Source of the DNA: DATIUV01 sp049322755
GTDB taxonomy: Bacteria > Pseudomonadota > Gammaproteobacteria > Burkholderiales > UBA6910
Direction of reading: 5' to 3'
Assembly: GCA_049322755.1 (NCBI GenBank)
Contig: JBMOQX010000072.1
Span: forward strand, 143,675-207,674
DNA: 64,000 bases
Made by a program: the position numbers and the translations under genes. Within the stretch, counting starts at the first letter, position 1. Each line of letters begins with the position of its first letter. Positions 16,272-24,943 of this stretch are shown in pieces. The notes under the pieces are model-generated. The model did no database searches. It was given only the letters and a program-made list of their open reading frames with translations, and was not told where the DNA came from.

Positions 16272-18622
16272 AGTTCTCCGAAAACTGGCTGCGCACTTTT
16301 GTCGATCCACCGCTCACCTCGGCCGAGCTGGCGGAGGCGCTGACCATGGCCGGCCTTGAGGTGGAAGCGCTGGAGCCGGCGGCGGCGCCGTTCAGCGGGG
16401 TGGTGGTGGGCGAGGTGCTGGCGGTGGACAAACACCCCAGCGCCGATCGCCTGTCGGTGTGCCGCGTCGAGGTGGGTCAGGGCGAGCCGCTCACCGTTGT
16501 CTGCGGCGCGCCCAACGTGCGGGCCGGCATGAAGGCGCCTTGCGCCCTGGTGGGGGCCGTGCTGCCGCAAGCCACGATCCGCGAAACCCAGGTGCGCGGC
16601 GTCGCGTCCCGCGGCATGTTGTGCTCGGCCGCGGAGCTGGGGCTTGCCGAGGACGGCGCCGGCCTCCTGGTGCTTCCCGCGGAACTGGCGGCAGGCACCG
16701 ACCTGCGGGAGGCGCTGGACCTGGACGACCAGCTGCTGACGCTCAAGCTGACGCCCAATCGCGGCGACTGCCTCAGCGTCTGCGGCGTTGCGCGCGAGGT
16801 GGCGGCGATCACCGCCACCAGCCTGCGGCTTCCGGACATCGCGCCGGTGGCGCCGGCGGTCAAGGATACCCTGGGCGTCGAGGTGCAGGCGCCGGAAGCC
16901 TGCCCGCGGTACTGTGGCCGGGTGGTCCGGGGCGTGAACCCCAGGGCGCCGACACCCGCCTGGATGGCCCGGCGCCTCGCACGCAGCGGTGTGCGCGCCA
17001 TCAACGCCGTGGTGGACGTGACCAACTACGTGATGCTGGAGCTGGGGCAGCCGATGCACGCGTTCGACCTGGCGCGCATCGACAGCGCGGTGCAGGTGCG
17101 TCCGGGGCGCGAGGGTGAGCGCCTCGAGCTGCTCAACGAGCAGACGGTGGATGTGGCCGGCATGCTGGTGATCGCCGATGCGGGCGGACCGCTGGCGCTG
17201 GCGGGCATCATGGGCGGCGCCGCCAGCGCCGTCGGTGACGCCACGGCGGACGTGTTCCTCGAGAGCGCGTTCTTCGCCCCCGCGGCGGTGGCGGGACGGT
17301 CGTTTGCGCTGGGTTTCGGCTCCGACTCGCTGCACCGTTTCGAGCGGGGGGTCGATTACGCCGCAACCCGCCTTGCCATGGAACGGGCAACCGAGCTGCT
17401 GGTCGGCGTGTGCGGCGGAAGGCCGGGCCCGATCACCGAAGTCCAGGGCACGCTGCCCAGGCGCGAGCCGATCCAGCTGCGGGTGGCGCGGGCGAGCCGG
17501 GTGCTGGGGGTATCTCTGGACAGCGCCAAGGTCAGCGCGCTGCTGCGCCGGCTGCAGTTCGGCTTCGTCGACGAGCGGGACGTGTTCTACGTGACCCCCC
17601 ACAGCTACCGGTTCGACATCCAGATCGAGGAAGACCTGATCGAGGAACTAGCCCGGCTGCACGGCTACGACCGGATTCCGGCGACGCGGCCGGCAGTGGA
17701 CCTGGCGATGCGCGTGCGTCCCGAGCGAGAGCGGGCGCTCCCGGAGATCCGGCGCCTGCTGCTGGCGCGGGATTACCAGGAGGTGATCAACTACGCGTTC
17801 GTCGACGCCGGTCTGGAGCGGGAACTCCTGGAGAACCGGGAACCGATCCGGCTCGTCAATCCGCTCGCCAGCACCATGACGGTGATGCGCAGCTCCCTGG
17901 CCGGCGGACTGCTGGAGTGCTTGCGCTCCAACCAGAAGCGACAGCAGACCCGGGTTCGCCTGTTCGAGATCGGCTGTTGCTTCGTCCGGCGGGATGGCGT
18001 CCTGGTGCAACCGGAGCGCCTTGGCGGCCTCGCCTACGGCTCCGCGGAGCCGGAACAATGGGGCAATTCGCCCCGGAACGTTGATTTCTTTGACGTCAAG
18101 GGCGACCTCGAGGCCCTGGTGTGGCCGCTGCGGCTCGATGCCGTCCGGGATACCCATCCCGCCCTGCACCCGGGGCGCGCCGCGCGGCTGGAGCTGGACG
18201 GCCAACCTGCGGGGTGGCTGGGGGAGTTGCATCCGCGCTGGCAGCAGGCACTGGATTTTCCCAAGGTGCCGGTGCTCTTCGAGCTCGAAACTGCGGCGCT
18301 GCGGCACGTGCCGCTGCCTGCGGCCGAGCCGGTTTCCAGGCTCCCGGTGGTGCGACGCGACATCGCCGTGGTGGTGGACGAGCAGGTCAGCGCCGAGGAC
18401 CTGCGGCGGGCCCTTGCCGGCCTGGGTTTGGCCCGGGTGGTGGAGGTCGGGTTGTTCGATGTCTACCGGGGGCCAGGCCTGCCGCCGGGGAAAAAAAGCC
18501 TTGCATTCCGGGTGTTATTGCAGGATACTGAAAAAACCCTTACCGACCAGGAAGTTGAAGAGGTCATGGGAGACTTGGTCCGGGTTCTCGAACGAGATTT
18601 TTCTGCGAAATTGCGTGTCTGA
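16268..18622 (+). CDS. pheT: Phenylalanyl-tRNA synthetase beta subunit
   Basis: Beta subunit of 784 aa. It has a tRNA-binding EMAP-like domain (about 40-150, VVVGEVLAVDKHPSADRLSVC), B3/B4 editing domain, B5 DNA-binding-like fold, catalytic-like module and the C-terminal ferredoxin-fold anticodon domain (LPVVRRDIAVVV). No ATG or GTG fits; the start is TTG 16268 in TTGA, overlapping the pheS stop, and gives the conserved MKFSENWLRTFVDP. A TTG start in a 4-bp overlap implies dependence on pheS translation. Confidence 0.95.
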   Translation: MKFSENWLRTFVDPPLTSAELAEALTMAGLEVEALEPAAAPFSGVVVGEVLAVDKHPSADRLSVCRVEVGQGEPLTVVCGAPNVRAGMKAPCALVGAVLPQATIRETQVRGVASRGMLCSAAELGLAEDGAGLLVLPAELAAGTDLREALDLDDQLLTLKLTPNRGDCLSVCGVAREVAAITATSLRLPDIAPVAPAVKDTLGVEVQAPEACPRYCGRVVRGVNPRAPTPAWMARRLARSGVRAINAVVDVTNYVMLELGQPMHAFDLARIDSAVQVRPGREGERLELLNEQTVDVAGMLVIADAGGPLALAGIMGGAASAVGDATADVFLESAFFAPAAVAGRSFALGFGSDSLHRFERGVDYAATRLAMERATELLVGVCGGRPGPITEVQGTLPRREPIQLRVARASRVLGVSLDSAKVSALLRRLQFGFVDERDVFYVTPHSYRFDIQIEEDLIEELARLHGYDRIPATRPAVDLAMRVRPERERALPEIRRLLLARDYQEVINYAFVDAGLERELLENREPIRLVNPLASTMTVMRSSLAGGLLECLRSNQKRQQTRVRLFEIGCCFVRRDGVLVQPERLGGLAYGSAEPEQWGNSPRNVDFFDVKGDLEALVWPLRLDAVRDTHPALHPGRAARLELDGQPAGWLGELHPRWQQALDFPKVPVLFELETAALRHVPLPAAEPVSRLPVVRRDIAVVVDEQVSAEDLRRALAGLGLARVVEVGLFDVYRGPGLPPGKKSLAFRVLLQDTEKTLTDQEVEEVMGDLVRVLERDFSAKLRV

Positions 18623-18634
18623 AAGGGGAAGTGC

Positions 18635-18949
18635 ATGACTCTGACCAAAGCCGAGCTGGCGGACATGCTGTTCGAAAAGGTCGGCCTCAACAAGCGCGAA
18701 GCCAAGGACATGGTAGAGTCGTTTTTCGAGGAAATCCGGATTGCGCTCGAGGGCGGCAGCAGCGTGAAGCTGTCGGGATTCGGAAATTTCCAATTGCGTG
18801 ACAAGCCCCAGCGGCCCGGGCGCAACCCCAAGACCGGCGAAGAGATTCCGATCACTGCGCGCCGCGTGGTGACGTTCCACGCCAGCCAGAAACTGAAGGC
18901 GCAGGTGGAGCAGACTTACCGTGGACCAGACGCACACATCCAGCAATAA
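18635..18949 (+). CDS. ihfA: Integration host factor alpha subunit
   Basis: DNA-bending HU/IHF protein of 104 aa (MTLTKAELADMLFEKVGLNKREAK). It has the beta-arm signature GFGNFQLRDKPQRPGRNPKTGEEI, including the Pro that intercalates at the DNA kink. It pairs with IhfB in many promoters and in site-specific recombination. It follows pheT by 12 bp, the standard position, and its 3' end overlaps the MerR gene by 29 bp. Confidence 0.96.
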   Translation: MTLTKAELADMLFEKVGLNKREAKDMVESFFEEIRIALEGGSSVKLSGFGNFQLRDKPQRPGRNPKTGEEIPITARRVVTFHASQKLKAQVEQTYRGPDAHIQQ

Positions 18950-19289
18950 GCAGCTCCCGCCCATCCCGGCGAAACGCTACTTCACCATCGGCGAAGTGAG
19001 CGAGCTGTGCGGCGTCAAGCCGCACGTGCTGCGCTATTGGGAACAGGAGTTCAGCCAGCTCAAGCCGGTCAAGCGGCGCGGCAACCGCCGCTATTATCAG
19101 CATCACGAAGTGCTGCTGATCCGCCGCATCCGCGAGCTGCTCTACGAGCAGGGCTTCACCATCAGCGGGGCGCGCAACCGCCTCGAAGAGGGAGTGGCCG
19201 ATGCCCCGGCGCCGGCGCACGCGCCGGCCCTCGATCTCGCGCATCTGCGCAGGGAAATCAAGAGCGTCGTCGACCTGCTCCGCGCCTGA
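18921..19289 (+). CDS. MerR-family regulator
   Basis: Small DNA-binding protein of 122 aa with an N-terminal winged helix (KRYFTIGEVSELCGVKPHVLRYWEQEF) and a helix leading to a short C-terminal region. There is no Cys cluster for metal sensing, so it is the short MerR type always found after ihfA in this synteny; its targets are unknown. The start is GTG 18921 inside ihfA. The next gene is tRNA-Pro. Confidence 0.88.
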   Translation: MDQTHTSSNKQLPPIPAKRYFTIGEVSELCGVKPHVLRYWEQEFSQLKPVKRRGNRRYYQHHEVLLIRRIRELLYEQGFTISGARNRLEEGVADAPAPAHAPALDLAHLRREIKSVVDLLRA

Positions 19290-19321
19290 CGCGTCCGCGT
19301 CGGCCGCACCCGTTCTGCTGC

Positions 19322-19327
19322 TATAAT
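19322..19327 (+). promoter_or_regulatory. -10 element for tRNA-Pro
   Basis: A consensus TATAAT sits 9 bp before the tRNA-Pro gene. No good -35 hexamer was found 16-18 bp upstream. Confidence 0.55.
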
Positions 19328-19336
19328 CCGCGCTCT

Positions 19337-19413
19337 CGGGGCGTAGCGCAGCCTGGTAGCGTACCTGCCTGGGGGGCAGGTGGTCGCTGGTTCGAATCCA
19401 GTCGCCCCGACCA
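19337..19413 (+). tRNA. tRNA-Pro (GGG)
   Basis: Cloverleaf of 77 nt. The acceptor CGGGGCG pairs with CGCCCCG; the anticodon stem CCTGC/GCAGG encloses loop CTGGGGG with anticodon GGG at 19371-19373. The T loop is TTCGAAT and the 3' CCA is encoded. It sits between the MerR gene and surE; the 94 bp to surE hold no other feature I can support. Confidence 0.96.
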
Positions 19414-19507
19414 GATTCCAAGAGCCGATGTCCGAAGTCAGCGAACCGTCGCCGGCGCGGCCGCCGGAGCGAGCCGCAGGTCTGGCGGCCAAACTCTGAC
19501 TTCTCGA

Positions 19508-20248
19508 ATGCGGATCCTGCTCAGCAACGACGACGGGTACTTCTCTCCCGGCCTCGCCTGCCTCGCGCGGACGCTGGCCGAAATCGGCGACATCACCGTG
19601 GTGGCGCCCGAGCGCGACCGCAGCGGCGCCAGCAACTCGCTGACGCTGGACCGGCCGCTGACGGTGAAGCGGGCCTCCAACGGCTTCCTCTACGTGAACG
19701 GCACGCCCACCGACTGTGTGCACCTGGCGGTAACCGGCCTGCTGGACCACACGCCGGACCTGGTGGTCTCGGGCATCAATCACGGCGCCAACATGGGCGA
19801 CGACACCATCTACTCCGGCACGGTCGCCGCCGCCACCGAGGGCTACCTGCTGGGTATTCCGTCGATCGCGATGTCGCTGACGTCATCCCGCGGCGCTCAT
19901 TTCGAGACTGCGGCGGCGGTGGCGCGTGATCTGGTGGAGCGTCACCGGCGCAAGCCGTTTCCGGAACCGATGCTGCTCAACGTCAACGTGCCCGACCTGC
20001 CCGCGGCGCAGATCGCCGGCGTGCGGATCACGCGGCTGGGCAAGCGGCACAAGGCCGAGCCGGTGGTGAGGGGGACAAACCCGCGCGGCGAAACGGTTTA
20101 CTGGATCGGCGCCGCAGGCGCGGCCCAGGATGCCGGCGAGGGCACCGACTTTCACGCGGTCGCGGAGGGCGCGGTGTCGGTCACGCCCCTGCAGATGGAC
20201 CTGACGCGCTTTGCGCAGCTGGAGGCGCTGCGGGGGTGGATCGGGTGA
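19508..20248 (+). CDS. surE: 5'/3'-nucleotidase SurE
   Basis: Survival protein of 246 aa, a metal-dependent nucleoside monophosphate phosphatase. The N-terminal metal motif is LLSNDDGYFSPG and the second conserved block is SGINHGANMGDDTIYSGTV. It heads the stationary-phase block surE-pcm-nlpD-rpoS and overlaps pcm by 13 bp. Confidence 0.96.
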   Translation: MRILLSNDDGYFSPGLACLARTLAEIGDITVVAPERDRSGASNSLTLDRPLTVKRASNGFLYVNGTPTDCVHLAVTGLLDHTPDLVVSGINHGANMGDDTIYSGTVAAATEGYLLGIPSIAMSLTSSRGAHFETAAAVARDLVERHRRKPFPEPMLLNVNVPDLPAAQIAGVRITRLGKRHKAEPVVRGTNPRGETVYWIGAAGAAQDAGEGTDFHAVAEGAVSVTPLQMDLTRFAQLEALRGWIG

Positions 20249-20904
20249 CGTCGCGGCACGATGGCATCGGCATGACGTCGATGCGCACGCGCACCCGCAT
20301 GGTGGAGCGGCTGCGGGAGCGTGGCATTCGCGACGAGGCGGTACTGGCGGTGATGGGGAGCGTGCCCCGGCATCTGTTCGTCGACGAGGCGCTGGCCACC
20401 CGCGCCTACGACGACGTATCGCTGCCGCTCGGATTCGGGCAGACCATCTCCGCGCCGTACACCGTGGCCCGCATGACCGAGGTCCTGCGCGCGGGCGGCG
20501 AGCTGGGCAAGGTGCTGGAGGTCGGCACCGGCTGCGGCTACCAGACCGCGGTGCTGGCGCGGCTCGCGCGGGAGGTGTATTCGGTGGAGCGTATCGGCGA
20601 GCTCAACGCCCGCGCGCGGCGCGCGCTGCGGGAAGTGCGCGTGACCAACATCCGTCTCAAGCACGGCGACGGATCCCTCGGCATCCCCGAAGCGGCGCCG
20701 TTCGACGGCATCATCGTCACCGCGGCGGTGACGCACGTGCCGAAGGCGCTGCTGGAGCAGTTGGCGCCGGGTGGTAGAATGGTGGCGCCGATCGGGGCGC
20801 AGGAACAGGTCTTGCGTGTGTTCGAGCGCACCGACGCCGGCGTCACCGAAACGACCCTGGAGTCTGTGAAGTTCGTGCCGCTGCTTCCCGGCGTGGCGAA
20901 TTAG
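20236..20904 (+). CDS. pcm: Protein-L-isoaspartate O-methyltransferase
   Basis: Repair enzyme of 222 aa that methylates isoaspartyl residues with SAM. It has FVDEALATRAYDDVSLPLGFGQTIS, SAM motif I (VLEVGTGCGYQTAVLA), and the C-terminal PCMT block (LAPGGRMVAPIG). The GTG at 20236 gives the longest form; ATG 20272 or 20281 are alternatives, and the precise start is not settled. It overlaps surE. A hairpin, GGGTC(C)CACCGC/GCGGTGGACCC (20918-20940), lies in the gap before nlpD and lacks a T-run. Confidence 0.94.
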   Translation: MDRVTSRHDGIGMTSMRTRTRMVERLRERGIRDEAVLAVMGSVPRHLFVDEALATRAYDDVSLPLGFGQTISAPYTVARMTEVLRAGGELGKVLEVGTGCGYQTAVLARLAREVYSVERIGELNARARRALREVRVTNIRLKHGDGSLGIPEAAPFDGIIVTAAVTHVPKALLEQLAPGGRMVAPIGAQEQVLRVFERTDAGVTETTLESVKFVPLLPGVAN

Positions 20905-21002
20905 GGACATACCCCGCGGGTCCCACCGCGCGGTGGACCCGGCGGCCGGCGGAACCGTGCGGGACGACGGGACGTCCGCCCAGATCAGGAGTTGACAGCC
21001 GC

Positions 21003-21923
21003 ATGCTCCGCAACGCTCTCGTCTTCGGGTGCTTGGCGCTGGCGCTGGCGGGTTGCTCGTCGACGCGCCATGGCGCTCCGGTCGCCGACCGCAGCGGCGG
21101 TGCCGCGCGCGAAGCGCCAAGGGCGGCGGCGCCCGGCACCTACGTGGTCAAGAAAGGCGATACGCTCTACAGCATCGCGCTGGAGCAGGGCGTGGACCAT
21201 CGCGAACTGGCCCGCTTGAACGGCATCGCGGATCCTTCCGCCCTTGCCGTCGGACGCGTGCTCTCCATTCCGGCGCCCCCGGCGGCAGCGACCCCGGCGC
21301 CGGCGCCGGCCACCCCGACCGGCGTCATCACGGCGCCGATCGTGGTGGGACCGGCGGTGGAGGCCACGCCGCTGGGCAATTCCCCGCGCCTGAAGACCGA
21401 GCCCCGGGGCTACAAGGTGCCGTACTCCGAGAACGCGCTGGCGGACATGAAGAAGGGCACGGCCGTGTCGCTGGCGAAGCCCGATGCGCCGGCTCCGGCG
21501 CCGAAGGCCGGGGAGGCGCTGCCCAAGACGCCGGAAGCGGCCCCCGATGGCCCGCTGACGTGGACCTGGCCGGTGACGGGCAAGGTGGTGTCGAAATTTT
21601 CCGAAGCCAGCAAGGGCATCGATATCGCCGGCGCGGCGGGTCAGCCGGTTTTTGCCAGCGCGCCGGGCAAGGTGGTTTACAAGGGCGACGGCTTGCGCGG
21701 ATACGGCCTGCTGGTCATCATCAAGCACAACGAGGAGTATCTCTCGGCGTATGCCCACAACCGCGTGGTGCTGGTCAAGGAGGGCGACAGCGTCGCCCAG
21801 GGTCAGAAGATCGCGGAAATGGGCAACAGCGATGCGGACCGCGTGAAACTGCACTTCGAGATCCGGCGCTTCGGCAAGCCGGTGGATCCGATGAAATACC
21901 TTCCGGGGGACAAGGCGTCGTGA
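21003..21923 (+). CDS. nlpD: NlpD-type LysM/degenerate M23 lipoprotein
   Basis: Lipoprotein of 306 aa with signal peptide and lipobox LAGC (Cys near residue 18). It has a LysM peptidoglycan-binding domain (YVVKKGDTLYSIALEQG, about 47-90), a Pro/Ala linker and an M23 (LytM) domain from about 190. The zinc ligands are lost: HxGxD is KGIDI and HLHFE is KLHFE. This is the pattern of NlpD/EnvC amidase activators, so it probably activates a cell-division amidase. It ends in a GTGA overlap with rpoS; rpoS promoters often lie inside nlpD. Confidence 0.93.
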   Translation: MLRNALVFGCLALALAGCSSTRHGAPVADRSGGAAREAPRAAAPGTYVVKKGDTLYSIALEQGVDHRELARLNGIADPSALAVGRVLSIPAPPAAATPAPAPATPTGVITAPIVVGPAVEATPLGNSPRLKTEPRGYKVPYSENALADMKKGTAVSLAKPDAPAPAPKAGEALPKTPEAAPDGPLTWTWPVTGKVVSKFSEASKGIDIAGAAGQPVFASAPGKVVYKGDGLRGYGLLVIIKHNEEYLSAYAHNRVVLVKEGDSVAQGQKIAEMGNSDADRVKLHFEIRRFGKPVDPMKYLPGDKAS

Positions 21924-22867
21924 GCACCGAGGGCCTACCGCCGGACGACGAGCCGCTCGAGGCCGAAGCCGAGGCCGAAGCCCGGCCGGAGCCGGAAGAA
22001 AGCCCCGCGTTCGAGCCGGAGGCGCTCGCGGGCGACCTCATCTCCGACGTCACCAAGCTCTATCTGAACGAGATCGGCCACGCCCCGCTGCTCAAGCCGG
22101 AGGATGAGCTGCGCCTGGCGCGGCTGACGCGCGACGGCGACTTCGCCGCGCGGCAGAAAATGATCGAGCACAACCTGCGGCTGGTGGTGAACATCGCCAA
22201 GCACTACGTGAACCGCGGCGTTGCGCTGATGGACCTGATCGAGGAGGGCAACCTGGGGCTGATCCATGCGCTGGAGAAGTTCGACCCCGAGCGCGGCTTC
22301 CGCTTCTCGACCTATGCGACCTGGTGGATCCGCCAGAACATCGAGCGTGCCATCATGAACCAGTCGCGCACCATCCGGCTGCCGGTGCACGTGATCAAGG
22401 AGCTGAACAGCGTGCTGCGCGCCATGCGCCACCTGGAGGCCCACACCGAGCGCGAGCCCACCGCCGAGGACGTGGCCCACGCGCTGGCGCGGCCGGTGGC
22501 CGACGTGCGGCGCGTGCTCTCGCTCAACGAGCGCACCGCCTCGCTGGACGCGCCGCTGGACATCGATCCCATGCTCTCGATCGGCGAGTCGATTCCCGAC
22601 GACAGCAACCCGACGCCCGACCTGCGCCTCGAGCAGGTGCAAATCGAGGACTGCATCCGCGACTGGCTGATGCAGCTCTCGGAGAAGCACCGCTGGGTAA
22701 TCGAGCGGCGCTACGGTCTCAACGGCCACGAGGTGGCGACGCTGGAACAGCTGGCCGAGGGCATGCGCCTGACGCGCGAGCGGGTCCGGCAGATCCAGGT
22801 GGAAGCGCTGCAGTCGCTGCGGCGGCTGATTCACCGGCGCGGCATGAGCAAGGACGTGCTGCTGTGA
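21920..22867 (+). CDS. rpoS: RNA polymerase sigma factor RpoS
   Basis: Stationary-phase/general stress sigma factor of 315 aa. After an acidic N-terminus come region 1.2 (SDVTKLYLNEIG), region 2 (NLRLVVNIAKHYVNRGVALMD, then FSTYATWWIRQNIERA), region 3 and region 4 with the helix-turn-helix (LEQLAEGMRLTRERVRQIQVEAL). The start GTG 21920 overlaps the nlpD stop by 4 bp and explains the conserved N-terminus. No terminator with a T-run is visible in the 123 bp before the convergent gene. Confidence 0.96.
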   Translation: MSTEGLPPDDEPLEAEAEAEARPEPEESPAFEPEALAGDLISDVTKLYLNEIGHAPLLKPEDELRLARLTRDGDFAARQKMIEHNLRLVVNIAKHYVNRGVALMDLIEEGNLGLIHALEKFDPERGFRFSTYATWWIRQNIERAIMNQSRTIRLPVHVIKELNSVLRAMRHLEAHTEREPTAEDVAHALARPVADVRRVLSLNERTASLDAPLDIDPMLSIGESIPDDSNPTPDLRLEQVQIEDCIRDWLMQLSEKHRWVIERRYGLNGHEVATLEQLAEGMRLTRERVRQIQVEALQSLRRLIHRRGMSKDVLL

Positions 22868-22990
22868 CCGGACCCACGCATGGCGGGCCGTCGACCGATC
22901 CGGCGGTGAGCGTTTAGCGACCCGCTTTTCTGGCGGCGCGCCGCGGCTTCACAGCTTCCATCGACCCCTTGCCCTTCGCCACTCGCCCCC

Positions 22991-24943
22991 TCAGGCGCGA
23001 AACGCCGCCACCAGCGCCTTCAGCCGGTCCAGCGCGCGCGGATCGGCCCTGCCTCCGTACCGGATATCCACGTAGAGCCGGCTGATGGCGGCCACCGCGC
23101 CGGCCAGGTCAGGGCGCGCGCCGGCCACGCGGCGGGCGAAGTCCCGCGGGCCTTCCCAGGCGTTGCGGGTGAGGCCGCGGCGCGCGAGCCGGCGGCAGAA
23201 ACGGGCGTAGGCGCGCTGCACCGGGTCGACGGGACGCGTGCGCAGGCGCCACAGCATCAACGCCGTAAAGCCCAGCAGCACCGCACCGGTCCCCACCAGC
23301 AAAGCCGCCCCCATCGCCTGCCAGCTCGGCGTGGACATGCCCACCCGCCGCAGCAGATCGCGCTGGCGCTGATCGTTGAACCCCAGCACCCACTGGTTCC
23401 AGGCGTTGGCCGCGGCGTCCCAGGTGTGATGGATCTTGCGCAGCCAGTTGAATTCCGCGCGCATCAGCACCGGCAGCGGATCGCCCACCGGCACCGCCGA
23501 CGCGATCCCGCGCTGAATGCGCGACGGGGACACGGCCGCGGTCGGGTCGACGCGCACCCAGCCCGCGCCTTCGATCCAGACCTCGGCCCAGGCGTGGGCG
23601 TCGGCCTGGCGCACGATCAGGTAGTTGCCGATGGGGTTGAACTCGCCGCCCTGATAGCCCGTGACGACGCGGGTGGGCACACCCGCGGCCCGCATCAGGA
23701 AAGCGAACGTGGACGAGAAGTGCTCGCAGAATCCGCGCCGGGTGTTGAACAGGAAGTCGTCGATGGAGTCCTCGCCCAGCAGCGGCGGCTGCAGCGTGTA
23801 GAAGAACGACTCGCCGCGGAAGTGGGCGAGAGCGGCGTTGACGATGGCCCGGGGATCGCCGCGGTGCCGCTCGCGCCATTGCGCCGCCAGGGCTCGCGCC
23901 CGCGGGTTGCCGTCCTCGGGCAGGCGCAGCGCGCGGTTGCGTTCCCACGCCGCTTCCTTGAGCTCGGTGCGGTAGCGCACGTGGGAGCGCATGTCGTAGC
24001 GCATGCGGTTGCGCACCGGGAGATTGGCGAGGAGCTGGAAGTCCGCGGCCAGCACCGCCTTGTCCGGCACGGTCGCGGGCAGGTCGAGGGCGAACAGCCA
24101 GCGCTTCTGATGCGGCTCCAGTGTCACCGTGTACTCGACGCCCGCATCGAGCGGCTCGAAGCCGGCGCTGCGGTACTCGTTCGGGAACGGCGCCGACCAG
24201 GTGCGCCCGTCGAAGCGGGTCAGCACCGGCCCGCGCCAGTACATCTGGGCGGACGGCGGCGCGTCGCCACGAAAATCGACCCGGAACGCGACGGCATCGG
24301 AGAGCGAGAGGCGGCTCAGATCGCCCGGGGACATGCTGTCGGACAGGCCGCTTACCGCGGCCGCGGATTCCTGCGGCACGGCCCAGAGCGGACTCGGCAG
24401 GCGCGGGAAGAACACGAACAGGATCAGCATGACCGGCAGCGACTGCGCCAGCAGGGCGCCGGCGGTGCCCAGTGCCTGCAGCGGACTCGGGGGCGTTCCC
24501 TCCCGGGCAAGCGCCACCAGGGTGGCGGTAAGGGTCACGATGGGCAGCGCCAGGTACGCCGCCACCGGGATCGACTGATCGTAGAGAAACTGGGTGATCA
24601 CGAGGAAATAGCCGAGCTGGGCCAGCAGCACGGCGTCCCGCCGCGAGGTGGTCTCCAGCAGCTTCAGCGCCATCAGCACGATCAGCAGCGCGACCCCGCC
24701 GGAGCGGCCGAAAATGGTGCCGAAGCCGGCGATGGTGGCGCCGATGCCGATCACGGTCAGCGTCACGAGCACCCAGCGCGATGGCAGCTTCCGCCCTTCG
24801 CGGCTGAGGTGCAGCCGCCACAGACCAAGGCCCACGGCGAACGCCGTGAGCCACCACGGCAGGCGCAGCGCATGGGGGCCGAGTGCCAGCGCGAGCGACG
24901 CCAGCAGCCCGTAGAACGGCGTGAGCGCGAGCGGCGACTTCAT
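22991..24943 (-). CDS. TgpA-type membrane transglutaminase (DUF3488)
   Basis: Protein of 650 aa. The N-terminus has five to six membrane helices (to about residue 190). A periplasmic transglutaminase core follows, with RRGFCEHFSSTFAFLMRAAGVPTRVV (catalytic Cys in GFCEH), DAHAWAEVWIEGAGW (His) and RVDPTAAVSP (Asp). A last helix (GAALLVGTGAVLLGFTALM) precedes a DUF4129-like tail. The start overlaps the DUF58 stop as ATGA. MoxR-DUF58-TgpA is a standard operon. The substrate is unknown; the Pseudomonas homologue is essential. Confidence 0.93.
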   Translation of the reverse strand: MKSPLALTPFYGLLASLALALGPHALRLPWWLTAFAVGLGLWRLHLSREGRKLPSRWVLVTLTVIGIGATIAGFGTIFGRSGGVALLIVLMALKLLETTSRRDAVLLAQLGYFLVITQFLYDQSIPVAAYLALPIVTLTATLVALAREGTPPSPLQALGTAGALLAQSLPVMLILFVFFPRLPSPLWAVPQESAAAVSGLSDSMSPGDLSRLSLSDAVAFRVDFRGDAPPSAQMYWRGPVLTRFDGRTWSAPFPNEYRSAGFEPLDAGVEYTVTLEPHQKRWLFALDLPATVPDKAVLAADFQLLANLPVRNRMRYDMRSHVRYRTELKEAAWERNRALRLPEDGNPRARALAAQWRERHRGDPRAIVNAALAHFRGESFFYTLQPPLLGEDSIDDFLFNTRRGFCEHFSSTFAFLMRAAGVPTRVVTGYQGGEFNPIGNYLIVRQADAHAWAEVWIEGAGWVRVDPTAAVSPSRIQRGIASAVPVGDPLPVLMRAEFNWLRKIHHTWDAAANAWNQWVLGFNDQRQRDLLRRVGMSTPSWQAMGAALLVGTGAVLLGFTALMLWRLRTRPVDPVQRAYARFCRRLARRGLTRNAWEGPRDFARRVAGARPDLAGAVAAISRLYVDIRYGGRADPRALDRLKALVAAFRA

